Assembly: GCF_026341035.1 (NCBI RefSeq)
Contig: NZ_JAPEOQ010000001.1
Span: 5,084,001-5,148,000 of the forward strand
Direction of reading: 5' to 3'
Origin: Streptomyces sp. NBC_01016
GTDB taxonomy: Bacteria > Actinomycetota > Actinomycetes > Streptomycetales > Streptomycetaceae
DNA: 64,000 bases
The number at the start of each line of letters is the position of its first letter. The stretch's first letter is position 1. This document shows, in pieces, positions 45,648 through 54,288 of this stretch. A model generated the notes under the pieces. It was not told where the DNA came from, did not search any database, and saw only the letters and a list, made by a program, of their open reading frames with translations. A program made the translations under genes and the position numbers.

Positions 45648-46942
45648 GACCGGACCGTCCTCCCCTGAGCGGGTTGTCGCGTGAGCTGGTCGAGCACGTC
45701 GTCGGCGGGGCAGCGGCCGCGGACGACATAGCGGCGCGTGAAGTCCGCGACCGCCTGCCGCACGTCCGGGCCCGCGCCGATCCTCGGCAGTGCTTCCAGC
45801 GCTGTCGTGAAGCAGGCCGTGGCGGCCTCGCGCAGCTCGGGATCGGTGAGGCCGAGCCGCGCCGCGTCGTGCCACAGCGGGTTGTGCGGAGCGGGCTGCG
45901 GGCCCGCGCGCTCCGCGAGCGGCTTGACCGCGCGGTACGCGGTCTCGGCGGCCTGCGGGTCGTCGAACAGGGCGGTGGTGACGGCGAGCGGCACCAGCCA
46001 CCCGTCGTCGCCCGACTGCGCGTCGATCATGCGCAGTTCGAGGTGTCCGCGCGGGCGCACGGGCGGGAAGAGGGTGGTCAGGTGGTAGTCGAGATCCGAG
46101 TGGGCGGGCGGCCGCGGCTCACCCGTGCGCGCCCACTCGCGGAAGGTCAGCCCGTCCGGCACCTGCCACGGCCCGTCCTCGGCACGCACGCACATCACGG
46201 GCGCGTCGAGCACGTGCCGTGCCCATGCCTCGCGCGGATCGAAGTCGAGGGGTACGCCGCCGGAACGGCCCACGTCGATCCGCTCCCACAGCAACTGCCG
46301 CGTGGAGCGCCAGCCGGTCGGGCGCCCGGACAGCATCGGCGAGTTGGCGAACGCGGCCACCAGGACCGCGCCCAGCAGATGCGCGAGCCGCCAGCGCCTG
46401 CCGAGCCCCTGCGGGCCCGGCTCCTCGTGCCCCGCGTCCAGACACACCTGCACGGACGCGGACGAGCACATCATGGAGCGCCCGGCGGGCCCGGCACGGT
46501 CGAGTGACGCCTCCAGGGCGTCGTAACGGGGTTGATGGAGAACGCGCCGCGGGGGGAGCCACGGGTCGGTGCCGTGTCCCGACAGGGTGAGTCCGTGGCC
46601 GCGGAGCGCGGCGCGCACGGCGGTCAGGTCGGCCCGCATGGCCGAGACGCATTCGGTGAGGGAGGAGGCGGGGAGCGAACTGAGTTCCAGCTGCCCGCCG
46701 GGTTCCACGGTGAGCGCCGAGCTCAGAGGCAGGGCGCGCAGTGCGACGTACGCCGCATCGAGTCGTTCGGGTGGTAAGGGGTGCCACGGCTTCAGCAGGG
46801 GCCGCGGCTCGTGCACGATCCATTCCAGCTCGACCCCGACCTTGCGCGGTGGTCCGGTTTTGAAGCAGATGCCCCGTACCAGAGCCTCCGCCTCGGCCTC
46901 GGTGACCAGCTCACCGAACGCCGTACAGTCTCCCTCGCTCAT
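45644..46942 (-). CDS. egtA: Glutamate-cysteine ligase (ergothioneine type)
   Basis: 432 residues, GCS2-like ATP-dependent ligase producing gamma-glutamylcysteine. Seen: KVGVELEWIV near residue 32, VEPGGQLELSS, MMCSSASVQVCLDAG and HLELRMIDAQ. The ATG at 46942 has GGAGGAA 7-9 nt upstream, which favours it over an ATG at 46978. First gene of the operon. egtE is absent here; in streptomycetes the last step is commonly encoded elsewhere. Confidence 0.92.
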   Translation of the reverse strand: MSEGDCTAFGELVTEAEAEALVRGICFKTGPPRKVGVELEWIVHEPRPLLKPWHPLPPERLDAAYVALRALPLSSALTVEPGGQLELSSLPASSLTECVSAMRADLTAVRAALRGHGLTLSGHGTDPWLPPRRVLHQPRYDALEASLDRAGPAGRSMMCSSASVQVCLDAGHEEPGPQGLGRRWRLAHLLGAVLVAAFANSPMLSGRPTGWRSTRQLLWERIDVGRSGGVPLDFDPREAWARHVLDAPVMCVRAEDGPWQVPDGLTFREWARTGEPRPPAHSDLDYHLTTLFPPVRPRGHLELRMIDAQSGDDGWLVPLAVTTALFDDPQAAETAYRAVKPLAERAGPQPAPHNPLWHDAARLGLTDPELREAATACFTTALEALPRIGAGPDVRQAVADFTRRYVVRGRCPADDVLDQLTRQPAQGRTVRS

Positions 46943-47095
46943 GGGGGGATTCCTCCTGGTTCGCACGTTCTCCATGGTCCCTGGTGGGGGCCATGCCGTC
47001 GATTCGGCCCGTGGTTCGGGCCCCTTCCGGGCGATGCAGACCCTCCACCCAAGACGGTTCGGGCGGCTCGCACAAGAGTGCCTCTGGACATCCCC

Positions 47096-47128
47096 GGGAC
47101 TTGTCCGGGACTTGTCCGGCACTTGTCC
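47096..47128. repeat. Three 11-bp palindromic repeats upstream of egtA
   Basis: GGGACTTGTCC (47096-47106), GGGACTTGTCC (47107-47117) and GGCACTTGTCC (47118-47128), then a partial GGGCAC. The first two units contain the palindrome GGAC-TT-GTCC; the 11-bp period puts them on one face of DNA. The array lies in the 275-bp region between egtA and the divergent macrodomain gene, about 155 bp from the egtA start. Confidence 0.75.
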
Positions 47129-47182
47129 GGGCACGGCGAAAACCTGTTGCCCGAGCAGTCACTGTGCGTACACGATGGATTC

Positions 47183-47221
47183 ATGAACACGACGGGGGAG
47201 ACGACGGGGGACGCGGCGTGA
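47183..47221 (+). CDS. Possible 12-codon upstream reading frame coupled to the PARG gene
   Basis: ATG at 47183 opens a frame for a 12-residue Thr/Gly-rich peptide (MNTTGETTGDAA) whose TGA (47219-47221) overlaps the GTG start of the macrodomain gene in a GTGA junction. It could set translation of that gene, but the ribosome site is weak and the frame is too short to judge. Confidence 0.3.
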   Translation: MNTTGETTGDAA

Positions 47222-48084
47222 GCGCACGACTGCGCGAGCTCGCGCGGAGCACGGAGAAGATCGTCGACTCGGGGGAGTACGCGGGCGACGGGGGCCGCGT
47301 GGTGACGATCGGCGCCGCGGTGGAGCGGGCGCGGGCGGGCACCAGGATGTACGGGCCCGACCCTGTGCCCGTGCCACCGATGCCGCCCGTGGACCGGAAG
47401 AACGTCGAGGTCACGGGCGAGAGCAGCCTGGAGGCGGCACGGCGCATGGTGGGGGAGCGGCCGCAGCCGGTGGCGGTCCTGAACTTCGCCTCGGCGCGCA
47501 ACCCCGGAGGCGGCTATCTCAACGGGGCGCAGGCCCAGGAAGAGGCGCTCTGTCGTTGCTCCGCGCTGTACACGTGCCTCATCGAGGTGCCCCAGTTCTA
47601 CGCCCACCACCGCGAGCACCGCGACGCCTTCTACAGCGACCGGGTCATTCACGCGCCGGCCGTCCCGGTGTTCCGTGACGACCAGGGCCGGCTGCTCGAC
47701 GCGCCGTTCGAGGCCGGCTTCCTGACGTCACCCGCGCCGAACGCGGGAGTGATCGCGCAGCGCACCCCGGAGCGGGTGCACGAGATACCCGCGGCCCTGG
47801 CCGCGCGCGCCGAGCGCGTGCTGGAGGTCGCCGGGGCCGAGGGGTACCGGCGGCTCGTCCTCGGGGCCTGGGGCTGCGGGGTGTTCCGCAACGATCCGGG
47901 GCAGGTGGCCGAGGCCTTCCGCGCCCCGCTCGAAGGGCGTTTCGCGGACCGCTTCGAGCAGGTCGTGTTCGCCGTTCTCGACCGGACGAAGGGCGCGGCC
48001 ACCCGCTCCGCGTTCGAGCGCGCCTTCGGCCCGGCCCGCCTCAGCCCGAGAGGCGTCGGCCCGACGGATCAGCGCCAGCCGTAG
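47218..48084 (+). CDS. Bacterial-type poly(ADP-ribose) glycohydrolase (TIGR02452 macrodomain)
   Basis: 288 residues. The PARG catalytic signature GGG-x7-QEE is complete (NPGGGYLNGAQAQEE, about residues 95-109), preceded by VAVLNFASAR and followed by LVLGAWGCGVFRNDP, the phosphate-binding loop of macrodomains. It should remove ADP-ribose from proteins or nucleic acid. Location next to egtA is the same as that of SCO0909 in S. coelicolor (recalled, not checked). It converges with the PemK-like gene and overlaps it by 16 bp. Confidence 0.85.
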   Translation: MSARLRELARSTEKIVDSGEYAGDGGRVVTIGAAVERARAGTRMYGPDPVPVPPMPPVDRKNVEVTGESSLEAARRMVGERPQPVAVLNFASARNPGGGYLNGAQAQEEALCRCSALYTCLIEVPQFYAHHREHRDAFYSDRVIHAPAVPVFRDDQGRLLDAPFEAGFLTSPAPNAGVIAQRTPERVHEIPAALAARAERVLEVAGAEGYRRLVLGAWGCGVFRNDPGQVAEAFRAPLEGRFADRFEQVVFAVLDRTKGAATRSAFERAFGPARLSPRGVGPTDQRQP

Positions 48085-48524
48085 CGCTCCCGCAGCCGCA
48101 GCACCACCGTGTTGAACCGGCCGCGGTCCAGGGCGCAGGCCTCGCGGCGCATCCCCTTCTCGTGCACGCGCAGCACGCGGTCGAGGTCCACCCACGAGTC
48201 CCGGCCGTCCCTGTCCCAGGGGCCGGAGCCGAGCGCCACCCACTCGCGGTCGCCGTCGTGCCGCTTGCTGGACAGCTGAACCGCCAGCAGGGTGCCGGCC
48301 GCCTCCCGGGCGACCACGAGCACCGGGCGGTCCTTGCCGCGCCCGTCGTTCTCCTCGTACGGCACCCAGGTCCACACGATCTCGCCGGGATCCGGGTCGC
48401 CGTCGTGCGCGGGCGCGTACTCGGTGCGCACCGCGCCGACCCGTGTCGGCTCGGCCTCCACCGTGGCCGTCGCGCCGCCGCGGCCGGGGTGTTCGTATGC
48501 ATGGTCATCCGTATAGGCAGTCAC
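48069..48524 (-). CDS. PemK/MazF-like protein
   Basis: 151 residues. The C-terminal 110 residues fit the PemK-like toxin fold: DPGEIVWTWVPYEE, the KDRPVLVV strand, LLAVQLSSKRHDGD and the end RLRERYGW. No antitoxin gene is adjacent on either side, and the N-terminal 40 residues are a disordered-looking extension, so a toxin role is uncertain. The start is unclear: GTG at 48524 or 48533. Overlaps the PARG gene tail to tail. Confidence 0.7.
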   Translation of the reverse strand: MTAYTDDHAYEHPGRGGATATVEAEPTRVGAVRTEYAPAHDGDPDPGEIVWTWVPYEENDGRGKDRPVLVVAREAAGTLLAVQLSSKRHDGDREWVALGSGPWDRDGRDSWVDLDRVLRVHEKGMRREACALDRGRFNTVVLRLRERYGWR

Positions 48525-48595
48525 GCGGGTCACGTTAGACGCCGACCGGCCCAATCCCTGCGGCGGGTACGCCGGATGGGCCGCAGGCTCGCCCC

Positions 48596-49669
48596 ATGAA
48601 ACGACGTCACACCACCGTCCTCAGCGTCCTCGCGGGGACCCTCGCCCTCACCGCCGCGGCGCCCGCCGGGCCCGCCGCATCCGAGGCCGCGCCCCCGCGC
48701 ACCGTCTCCGCCTGGCTCCCGTACTGGGACCAGGAGGCCGCCTACCAGAACGCCCTCGACCACGCAGCGCAGATCCGCACCATCAGCCCCTTCTGGTACG
48801 AGACGAAATCCGCGGCCCGCGTCGCCGGCCACACCGGCGCGGGCGAGCGCCGCATCATCAACGGACTGCACGCCCGCGGCATCCAGGTCGTCCCCACGGT
48901 CATGGAGACGATGAAGCCGAGCGCCTTGGCCAAGGTCCTGAACAACAAGAAGTCCCGCACCCGCCACATCGACGCGCTCCTCGACGTCGTCCGCAGCCGC
49001 GCCTACGACGGGCTCGACATCGACTACGAGTCGATCGCCACCGCCCCCGACGACAAGTACCGTGCGGTGCGCGCCGGTTACACCACCTTCGCCACCCAAC
49101 TCTGCGCGCGCCTGCACGCCTCCGGCAAGAAGTGCTTCCTGACCGTGATGCCCAAGACCCGTTCGACGGGCCGCATCTGGGACTACCGGAAGCTGGGCGC
49201 CGCCGCCGACCGGGTGCGGATCATGGCGTACAACCTGCACTCCGCTGAGGGCAAGCCGGGACCGCTGGCCTCGCCCCAGTGGTACGACGAGATCCTTTCC
49301 CGCGCCACCACCCAAGTCCCGCGCGCCAAACTGGAGATGGGGCTGCCCGCGTACGGCTGGAACTGGAAGGTCGGCGGCCCCCACGGCGGCGGCAAGCACC
49401 GCGCCCGGCACGTCACGTCGAGGTCCGCCGAGGTGCTGCGCCGCAAGGTCGGCGCCCGTTACGCCCTCGACCCGGAGTCCCGCACCCCCCACTTCACGTA
49501 CAAGGAGGGCAAGGGCAAGAAGGCGACCCGCCGCACCGTCTGGTACCAGGACGCCGCCGGCACCGCCGCACACCTCCCGGTCCTGCGGAAGTACGGCGTA
49601 CGGAACACGGTCCTGTGGGCGCTGAACTTCGAGGACCCGAAGCTGTGGAGGACCTTGGCGCGGGGCTGA
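48596..49669 (+). CDS. Secreted glycoside hydrolase family 18 protein
   Basis: 357 residues with a signal peptide (cleavage about 25-30). The GH18 catalytic motif D-x-x-D-x-D-x-E is intact as DGLDIDYE (about residues 138-145); other barrel strands are VSAWLPYWDQ, VRIMAYNLH and LEMGLPAYGW. It is closest in layout to YaaH/SleL-type cortex or peptidoglycan hydrolases with a C-terminal VLWALNFED strand rather than to large chitinases with carbohydrate-binding modules. Confidence 0.85.
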   Translation: MKRRHTTVLSVLAGTLALTAAAPAGPAASEAAPPRTVSAWLPYWDQEAAYQNALDHAAQIRTISPFWYETKSAARVAGHTGAGERRIINGLHARGIQVVPTVMETMKPSALAKVLNNKKSRTRHIDALLDVVRSRAYDGLDIDYESIATAPDDKYRAVRAGYTTFATQLCARLHASGKKCFLTVMPKTRSTGRIWDYRKLGAAADRVRIMAYNLHSAEGKPGPLASPQWYDEILSRATTQVPRAKLEMGLPAYGWNWKVGGPHGGGKHRARHVTSRSAEVLRRKVGARYALDPESRTPHFTYKEGKGKKATRRTVWYQDAAGTAAHLPVLRKYGVRNTVLWALNFEDPKLWRTLARG

Positions 49670-49740
49670 GCCAGGAGTAGGGGCTGGGGGCAGGGGGTAG
49701 CCGAAGCCGCTGGGCGGCGTCTGCAAGGATGCCGTACGTC

Positions 49741-50781
49741 ATGGTGCAGATACCGAAGCAGCAGTCCGCCCAGCCGTCCGCGCCCCACAAGGCCGCGTCC
49801 GGCGCCCTGCCCACGAGTGCCGACGTCGCACGCCTCGCCGGGGTCTCGCGCGCCACCGTCAGCTACGTGCTCAACAACACGAGCGCGGTCCGCATCAGCG
49901 AGCCGACCCGGCGGCGCGTCCACGCGGCCGCCAAGGAACTCGGCTACGTCCCGCACGCCGCCGCCCGCAGCCTGCGCGCGGGACACACCCGGATCGTCCT
50001 CGTGCCCACCCCCGACGTGCCGATCGGGCCTCTGTACAGCGCCTTCCTCAACGAACTCCAGTGGGCGCTGAGCCGCCTCGACTACACCGTCGTGCAGTAC
50101 GGCAGCGTGGGCCTCAGCGGCGACGACGCCGCGCGCGCCTGGGCCGAGCTGCGCCCCGTCGCCGTGCTGGGCCCGGTCGGAATGGGACCCGACGGCATCG
50201 CCGTGCTCCGCCGCTCCGGGGCCCGTGCCGTCATCACGCTCGGCCCGGAGCCGGTCGAGGGCGCGCACGCCCTGCTCACGGACCACCGGGAGGTCGGCCG
50301 CGTCGCCGCCGCGCATCTCCTGAACGGTGGCCGCCGGCGTATCGGCGTCGTCATGCCGAAGGAGACGGGCCTCGACATGTTCGCGGTGCCGCGCCTTGAG
50401 GGCGTACGCGAGGCGGGCGCGGAGACGGTCCCGCTGCCCCTCGCGTACGACGAGCAGGACGCGTCCCAAGCCGCAGCGCAGGTAAGCGAGTTGGGGCTCC
50501 AGGCCGTGTTCGCGTACAACGACGAGTACGCCATGCTGCTGATGCGCGCGCTGCAGGACGCGGGCGTCGACATCCCCGGCGACGTCGCCGTGATGGGCGC
50601 GGACGACCTGATGCTGGGCCGACTGTTGCGCCCCCGCCTGAGCACGGTGCGCCTCGACCTGCCCTCGGGCCGGGAGCTCGCCGAACTGGTGGACCGCCTG
50701 GTCAGGGCCCCGGAGGAGGACACGGAGCCGGAACCGTGCGAGGCGCTGGCGGTGACACTGGTGGCACGCGAGTCGGCCTGA
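49741..50781 (+). CDS. LacI-family transcriptional regulator
   Basis: 346 residues: HTH (about 24-70; TSADVARLAGVSRATVSYVL and the hinge helix AAARSLRAG) and a periplasmic-binding-protein-like effector domain, here with several unusual sub-sequences such as VAVMGADDLMLGRLLRP for the sugar-responsive core. Two ATGs (49729, 49741) are possible; the second gives the better spacing to AAGGA. Probably controls a sugar gene outside the region; no transporter is adjacent. Confidence 0.87.
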   Translation: MVQIPKQQSAQPSAPHKAASGALPTSADVARLAGVSRATVSYVLNNTSAVRISEPTRRRVHAAAKELGYVPHAAARSLRAGHTRIVLVPTPDVPIGPLYSAFLNELQWALSRLDYTVVQYGSVGLSGDDAARAWAELRPVAVLGPVGMGPDGIAVLRRSGARAVITLGPEPVEGAHALLTDHREVGRVAAAHLLNGGRRRIGVVMPKETGLDMFAVPRLEGVREAGAETVPLPLAYDEQDASQAAAQVSELGLQAVFAYNDEYAMLLMRALQDAGVDIPGDVAVMGADDLMLGRLLRPRLSTVRLDLPSGRELAELVDRLVRAPEEDTEPEPCEALAVTLVARESA

Positions 50782-50817
50782 CGCGCACGCCCCACCGGCA
50801 AGGCCGCGGACATGCCG

Positions 50818-50848
50818 CGAGGCGGCCGCCAAAAAGGCGACCGCCTCG
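50818..50848. terminator. Bidirectional terminator between lacI-type and thioredoxin genes
   Basis: 13-bp arms (50818-50830 and 50836-50848), CGAGGCGG and CCGCCTCG outside, CGCC and GGCG inside, one mismatch, loop AAAAA. Lies between convergent genes. Confidence 0.85.
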
Positions 50849-50887
50849 GGTTCAATCGAGTGACAGAGGGAGGGGGGAGGAAGAGTC

Positions 50888-51301
50888 TCAGCCCTCCTGA
50901 CCCTGCCCCTGCCCCTGGCCCTCCTGCTCGGCCTTCGCCTGCTGCTCGGCGACCGACGCACGGACCTCGTCCATGTCCAGCTTGCGGGCCTGGCCGATGA
51001 CGTCCTCGAGTGCCTCCTTCGGCAGCGCCCCCGGCTGCGCGAACACGGCAACCTGGTCACGCACGATCATCAGCGTCGGGATCGACTGGATCCCGAAAGC
51101 GGCGGCAAGCTCCGGCTGCGCCTCGGTGTCGACCTTGCCGAACACCAGGTCCGGATTGGCCTCAGCGGCCTCCTCGTAGACCGGGGCGAACTGCTTGCAA
51201 GGCCCGCACCAGTCAGCCCAGAAGTCGATCAGTACGAACTCGTTCTCCGTGACCGTCTGATCGAAGTTCTCCTTGGTCAGCTCCGTGGTGGTGCTGCTCA
51301 T
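50888..51301 (-). CDS. trxC: Thioredoxin with Gln/Gly-rich tail
   Basis: 137 residues. Thioredoxin fold with the active site WCGPC (Cys32, Cys35), FVLIDFWAD before it and the cis-Pro SIPTLMIV. The C-terminal 30 residues extend the domain with a helix and a repeated GQGQGQ tail. GAGGG precedes the ATG. A SigR-type promoter lies 67-93 bp upstream, consistent with TrxC of S. coelicolor, a known SigR target. Divergent from the disulfide oxidoreductase gene. Confidence 0.88.
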   Translation of the reverse strand: MSSTTTELTKENFDQTVTENEFVLIDFWADWCGPCKQFAPVYEEAAEANPDLVFGKVDTEAQPELAAAFGIQSIPTLMIVRDQVAVFAQPGALPKEALEDVIGQARKLDMDEVRASVAEQQAKAEQEGQGQGQGQEG

Positions 51302-51367
51302 GGTGTTTTCCCTCTTCCTGCTTCCGGGGTTCGGGGCGAAGCCGTCGGGGGCAAAGCCGCTGTGCAC

Positions 51368-51393
51368 AACCGTCCGGATGTCGGACGTATTCC
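51368..51393 (-). promoter_or_regulatory. SigR-type promoter of the thioredoxin gene
   Basis: On the minus strand GGAAT (51393-51389), an 18-nt spacer (51388-51371) and GTT (51370-51368) match the SigR consensus GGAAT-N18-GTT. The spacer contains a perfect palindrome CGTCCG-N5-CGGACG (51371-51387). SigR is the thiol-oxidative-stress ECF sigma factor. Confidence 0.72.
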
Positions 51394-51452
51394 GCGCTCG
51401 TACCCATGTGCTCGGCACGCACACATCCGACCACACTGAGACACTGGCGCGT

Positions 51453-52880
51453 ATGACCGAAGCCATCGCGTACGACGTCGTAGTGCTCGGAGCCGGACCC
51501 GTCGGCGAGAACGTCGCCGACCGCGCGCGAGCCGGGGGACTGAGCGCCGCCATCGTGGAGAGCGAGCTCGTCGGAGGTGAGTGCTCGTACTGGGCGTGCA
51601 TGCCCAGCAAGGCGCTGCTCCGCCCGGTGATCGCCCGCGCCGACGCCCGCCGGGTGCCGGGCCTGCGCCAGGCGGTGCAGGGCCCGCTCGACGCCCCGGC
51701 GGTCCTCGCGCACCGCGACGACTACACCTCTCACTGGAAGGACGACGGCCAGGTCGGCTGGCTGGAGTCCATCGGCATCGACCTGTACCGCGGCCACGGC
51801 CGCCTCGACGGACCGCGCAGCGTCACGGTCACCGCCGAGGACGGCACGGTGACGACGCTCACGGCACGCCACGCGGTCGCCGTCTGCACGGGAACCCGCG
51901 CCGCCCTGCCGCCACTCCCGGGCCTCGACGCGGTCAAGCCGTGGACCAGCCGGGAGGCCACGAGCGCGGACCGGGTGCCGGGCCGCCTCATTGTGGTCGG
52001 CGGCGGCGTGGTCGCCACCGAGATGGCCACGGCCTGGCAGGCACTCGGCTCGCAGGTCACGCTGCTCGTACGCGGCAGCGGCCTCCTGGACCGCATGGAG
52101 CCCTTCGCCGGCGAGCTGGTCGCGGACGCGCTGCGCGAGGCGGGCGCGGAACTCCGCACGGGAACCTCGGTGGCATCGGTGGAGAGGACGCCCGCGGGAA
52201 CGGTCACAGCAACCCTCGACGACGGCACGACCCTCGAGGCCGACGAGATCCTCTTCGCGACGGGCCGCGCGCCGCGCACGGACGACATCGGCCTGGAGAC
52301 GGTGGGCCTGAAACCGGGCTCCTGGCTGGAGGTCGACGACTCGTTGAGGGTGAAGGAGAGCACCTGGCTCTACGCGGTCGGCGACGCCAACCACCGCGCC
52401 CTCCTCACCCACCAAGGCAAATACCAGGCCCGCATCGCCGGCGCCGCGATCACCGCCCGCGCCTCGGGCGTCCCGCTCCTGGAGACCGACCGCTGGGGCG
52501 CCCACGCCGCGACGGCCGACCACGACGCGGTCCCACAGGTCGTCTTCACCGACCCCGAGGCCGCGAGCGCGGGCCTCACCCTCGCCGAGGCGGAGGCAGC
52601 GGGCCACCGCGTCCGCGCGATCGACTACGACATGGCCAACGTGGCCGGCTCCGGCCTCTACGCCGACGGCTACACGGGCCGCGCCCGCATGATCGTCGAC
52701 CTCGACCGCGAGATCCTCCTGGGCGTCACATTCGTCGGCCCGGCGGTCGGCGAACTCATCCACTCGGCAACGATCGCCATCGCGGGCGAGGTCCCGATCG
52801 ACCGCCTGTGGCATGCGGTGCCGGCGTATCCGACGATCAGTGAGGTGTGGTTGCGGTTGTTGGAGGTTTATAGGGGCTAG
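51453..52880 (+). CDS. FAD-dependent disulfide oxidoreductase (lipoamide-dehydrogenase/mercuric-reductase-like)
   Basis: 475 residues. FAD motif VVVLGAGPVGENVA, redox-active C-x4-C (Cys44, Cys49 in GGECSYWACMPSK), NAD(P) motif LIVVGGGVVATEMA, FAD-tail motif WLYAVGDAN and dimerisation domain with VVFTDPEAASAG. The C-terminal His-Pro active-site dyad is replaced: the region reads WHAVPAYPTISE. The exact disulfide substrate is unknown. Its 3' end (LLEVYRG and stop) is duplicated at 57227-57261. Confidence 0.87.
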   Translation: MTEAIAYDVVVLGAGPVGENVADRARAGGLSAAIVESELVGGECSYWACMPSKALLRPVIARADARRVPGLRQAVQGPLDAPAVLAHRDDYTSHWKDDGQVGWLESIGIDLYRGHGRLDGPRSVTVTAEDGTVTTLTARHAVAVCTGTRAALPPLPGLDAVKPWTSREATSADRVPGRLIVVGGGVVATEMATAWQALGSQVTLLVRGSGLLDRMEPFAGELVADALREAGAELRTGTSVASVERTPAGTVTATLDDGTTLEADEILFATGRAPRTDDIGLETVGLKPGSWLEVDDSLRVKESTWLYAVGDANHRALLTHQGKYQARIAGAAITARASGVPLLETDRWGAHAATADHDAVPQVVFTDPEAASAGLTLAEAEAAGHRVRAIDYDMANVAGSGLYADGYTGRARMIVDLDREILLGVTFVGPAVGELIHSATIAIAGEVPIDRLWHAVPAYPTISEVWLRLLEVYRG

Positions 52881-52890
52881 GCAACCGCCG
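52856..52890 (+). repeat. Left copy of the 35-bp direct repeat (att-like)
   Basis: Covers the last codons and stop of the oxidoreductase gene plus AACCGCCG. It matches 57227-57261 at 30 of 35 positions. Directly inside it is CCGTTAAGTACAAACGG (52888-52904), which pairs in inverted orientation with 57208-57224 (14 of 17). Confidence 0.75.
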
Positions 52891-53162
52891 TTAAGTACAA
52901 ACGGGGGAGGCGGCCTGGTCGGTGATGCGAGCCCAGCCGCGAAGGCCAGTTGGTGTGGGTCGGGAAACCTCGTCCACCGCATCGTGACGATGGTCCACCG
53001 CTTTCGCGACGGAGTCGTCCCCGCCTCCGCGCCGGCGGTTCTCGGGGAGCCGGCGCTGGTGGACGTCTGCCGGAAGGCGCCGGGCCATGCGGATCACCGG
53101 ACAGCTGACACCGGTCGACGGGCTGCTGCCCGCAGCACAGCCGCTGTTCCCCCGCCTGTCCG
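52881..53162. other. 282-bp spacer without a recognised gene
   Basis: Follows the left repeat. Short open frames exist on both strands, but none has a start with a ribosome site or a recognisable product. It may be decayed sequence of the inserted islet. Confidence 0.5.
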
Positions 53163-54200
53163 TTACCGTCCCAGTTCCACGGTGATGTGCGGAGCCAGCG
53201 CCCGAAGGAAGTCGGGGGCGTCGAAGAGCTCGCCTGCGGAGGCGACCCCGACCGTCCTGGCCCGTCCGGTGAGGACGCGGTCGACCGCCTCCACGACCAG
53301 TGGCGCGGTGACGGCGTAGATGTCCTGGCCGCGGGCCACGGCGCGCCGTTCCGTGGCGCCCGAGCGGACGACGACGTCGACGACGAACGTCTGGTCGGAG
53401 CGGCCGTGTTCGTCGACCGCCGCCGGTGTCGGCGTCTCGGGTGCGGCGATGTCCCGGGCCGCCTCGACGGTCATGTAGGTGCGCACCTCGGGGATGGTCA
53501 GATGACTGGGCAGCGTCACGACGTCGGCCATCGTGAACTCCCCGACGACGGCGCGGCGGCCCATCGGCGCGGGAAAGTCCCACTCCAGAGTCGGCGCCGC
53601 GTCGTGGCGGTGTTCCAGGCGCCCGCCCGAGTAGCGGACGCGCCGACCGTCCCGCCGCTCCCGGGACACCGCACCCGCGGTGCGCGTCCCGGTCGTGGGG
53701 TGCCAGCTGCTCAGCCCGTACGCGACGTGCGCCTCGTCGGCCGATGTCCAGTCGCCCATGGCCGCGGTGGCCAGCAGGTCGCCGAAGCCGCCGAAGAAGG
53801 CCATCGCCGGCACGATCACCGCGTGTGCGTCCCGCGCCCGGTCGGCGAAGTGAGCGAAGGTGTCGATGTTCGCCTCGATCTCGGCCGCCACGTCGAGATA
53901 CGGGACACCGGCCCGCAGCGCCGCCTCGATCACCGGGGCGGCCGTCGTGGCGAACGGGCCCGCGCAGTTGACGACCGCAGCACTGCCGGCCAGCGCGCGA
54001 TCCAGTGATGCCGGGTCGTCGACGGTCGCCGGGCGGACGTCGAGAGCGTCGAACCCGGTCTCGTAGGCCAACGTCTTCAGCTTGTCGGCGTCGCGGCCGC
54101 TCAGCACCGGGCGGAACCCACGCGTCCGCAGCTCCGCCACAACGAACCGCCCGGTGTGCCCGTACGCGCCGAACACCGTAACCGCCTGGCCCGATCCCAT
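53163..54200 (-). CDS. Saccharopine-dehydrogenase-like NAD(P)-binding reductase
   Basis: 345 residues. An N-terminal Rossmann fold with VFGAYGHTGR, VLSGRDADKL, VVNCAGPF and the family-typical GVPYLDVAAE; a C-terminal domain of the trans-acting enoyl reductase type. The substrate is unknown. A GGAG site precedes the ATG at 54200. Divergent from the GlxA/AraC gene across two palindromes. Confidence 0.85.
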   Translation of the reverse strand: MGSGQAVTVFGAYGHTGRFVVAELRTRGFRPVLSGRDADKLKTLAYETGFDALDVRPATVDDPASLDRALAGSAAVVNCAGPFATTAAPVIEAALRAGVPYLDVAAEIEANIDTFAHFADRARDAHAVIVPAMAFFGGFGDLLATAAMGDWTSADEAHVAYGLSSWHPTTGTRTAGAVSRERRDGRRVRYSGGRLEHRHDAAPTLEWDFPAPMGRRAVVGEFTMADVVTLPSHLTIPEVRTYMTVEAARDIAAPETPTPAAVDEHGRSDQTFVVDVVVRSGATERRAVARGQDIYAVTAPLVVEAVDRVLTGRARTVGVASAGELFDAPDFLRALAPHITVELGR

Positions 54201-54288
54201 GGGTTCTCCTCGTACTCGTCGACGTATCCGAATGAAGTGGAATGCTTCAACCGCCGTGCTCTGTAAGGAAGATCCTGGTCGAGAAGGG

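Noticed and set aside
48069..48524. Complete toxin-antitoxin pair
   Set aside because: Only the PemK-like component is present; neighbouring genes are a PARG and a GH18 protein, neither antitoxin-like.
52891..53583. Minus-strand extension of the reductase region into the spacer
   Set aside because: It runs out of frame through the reductase gene with no start signal or product; treated as spacer.
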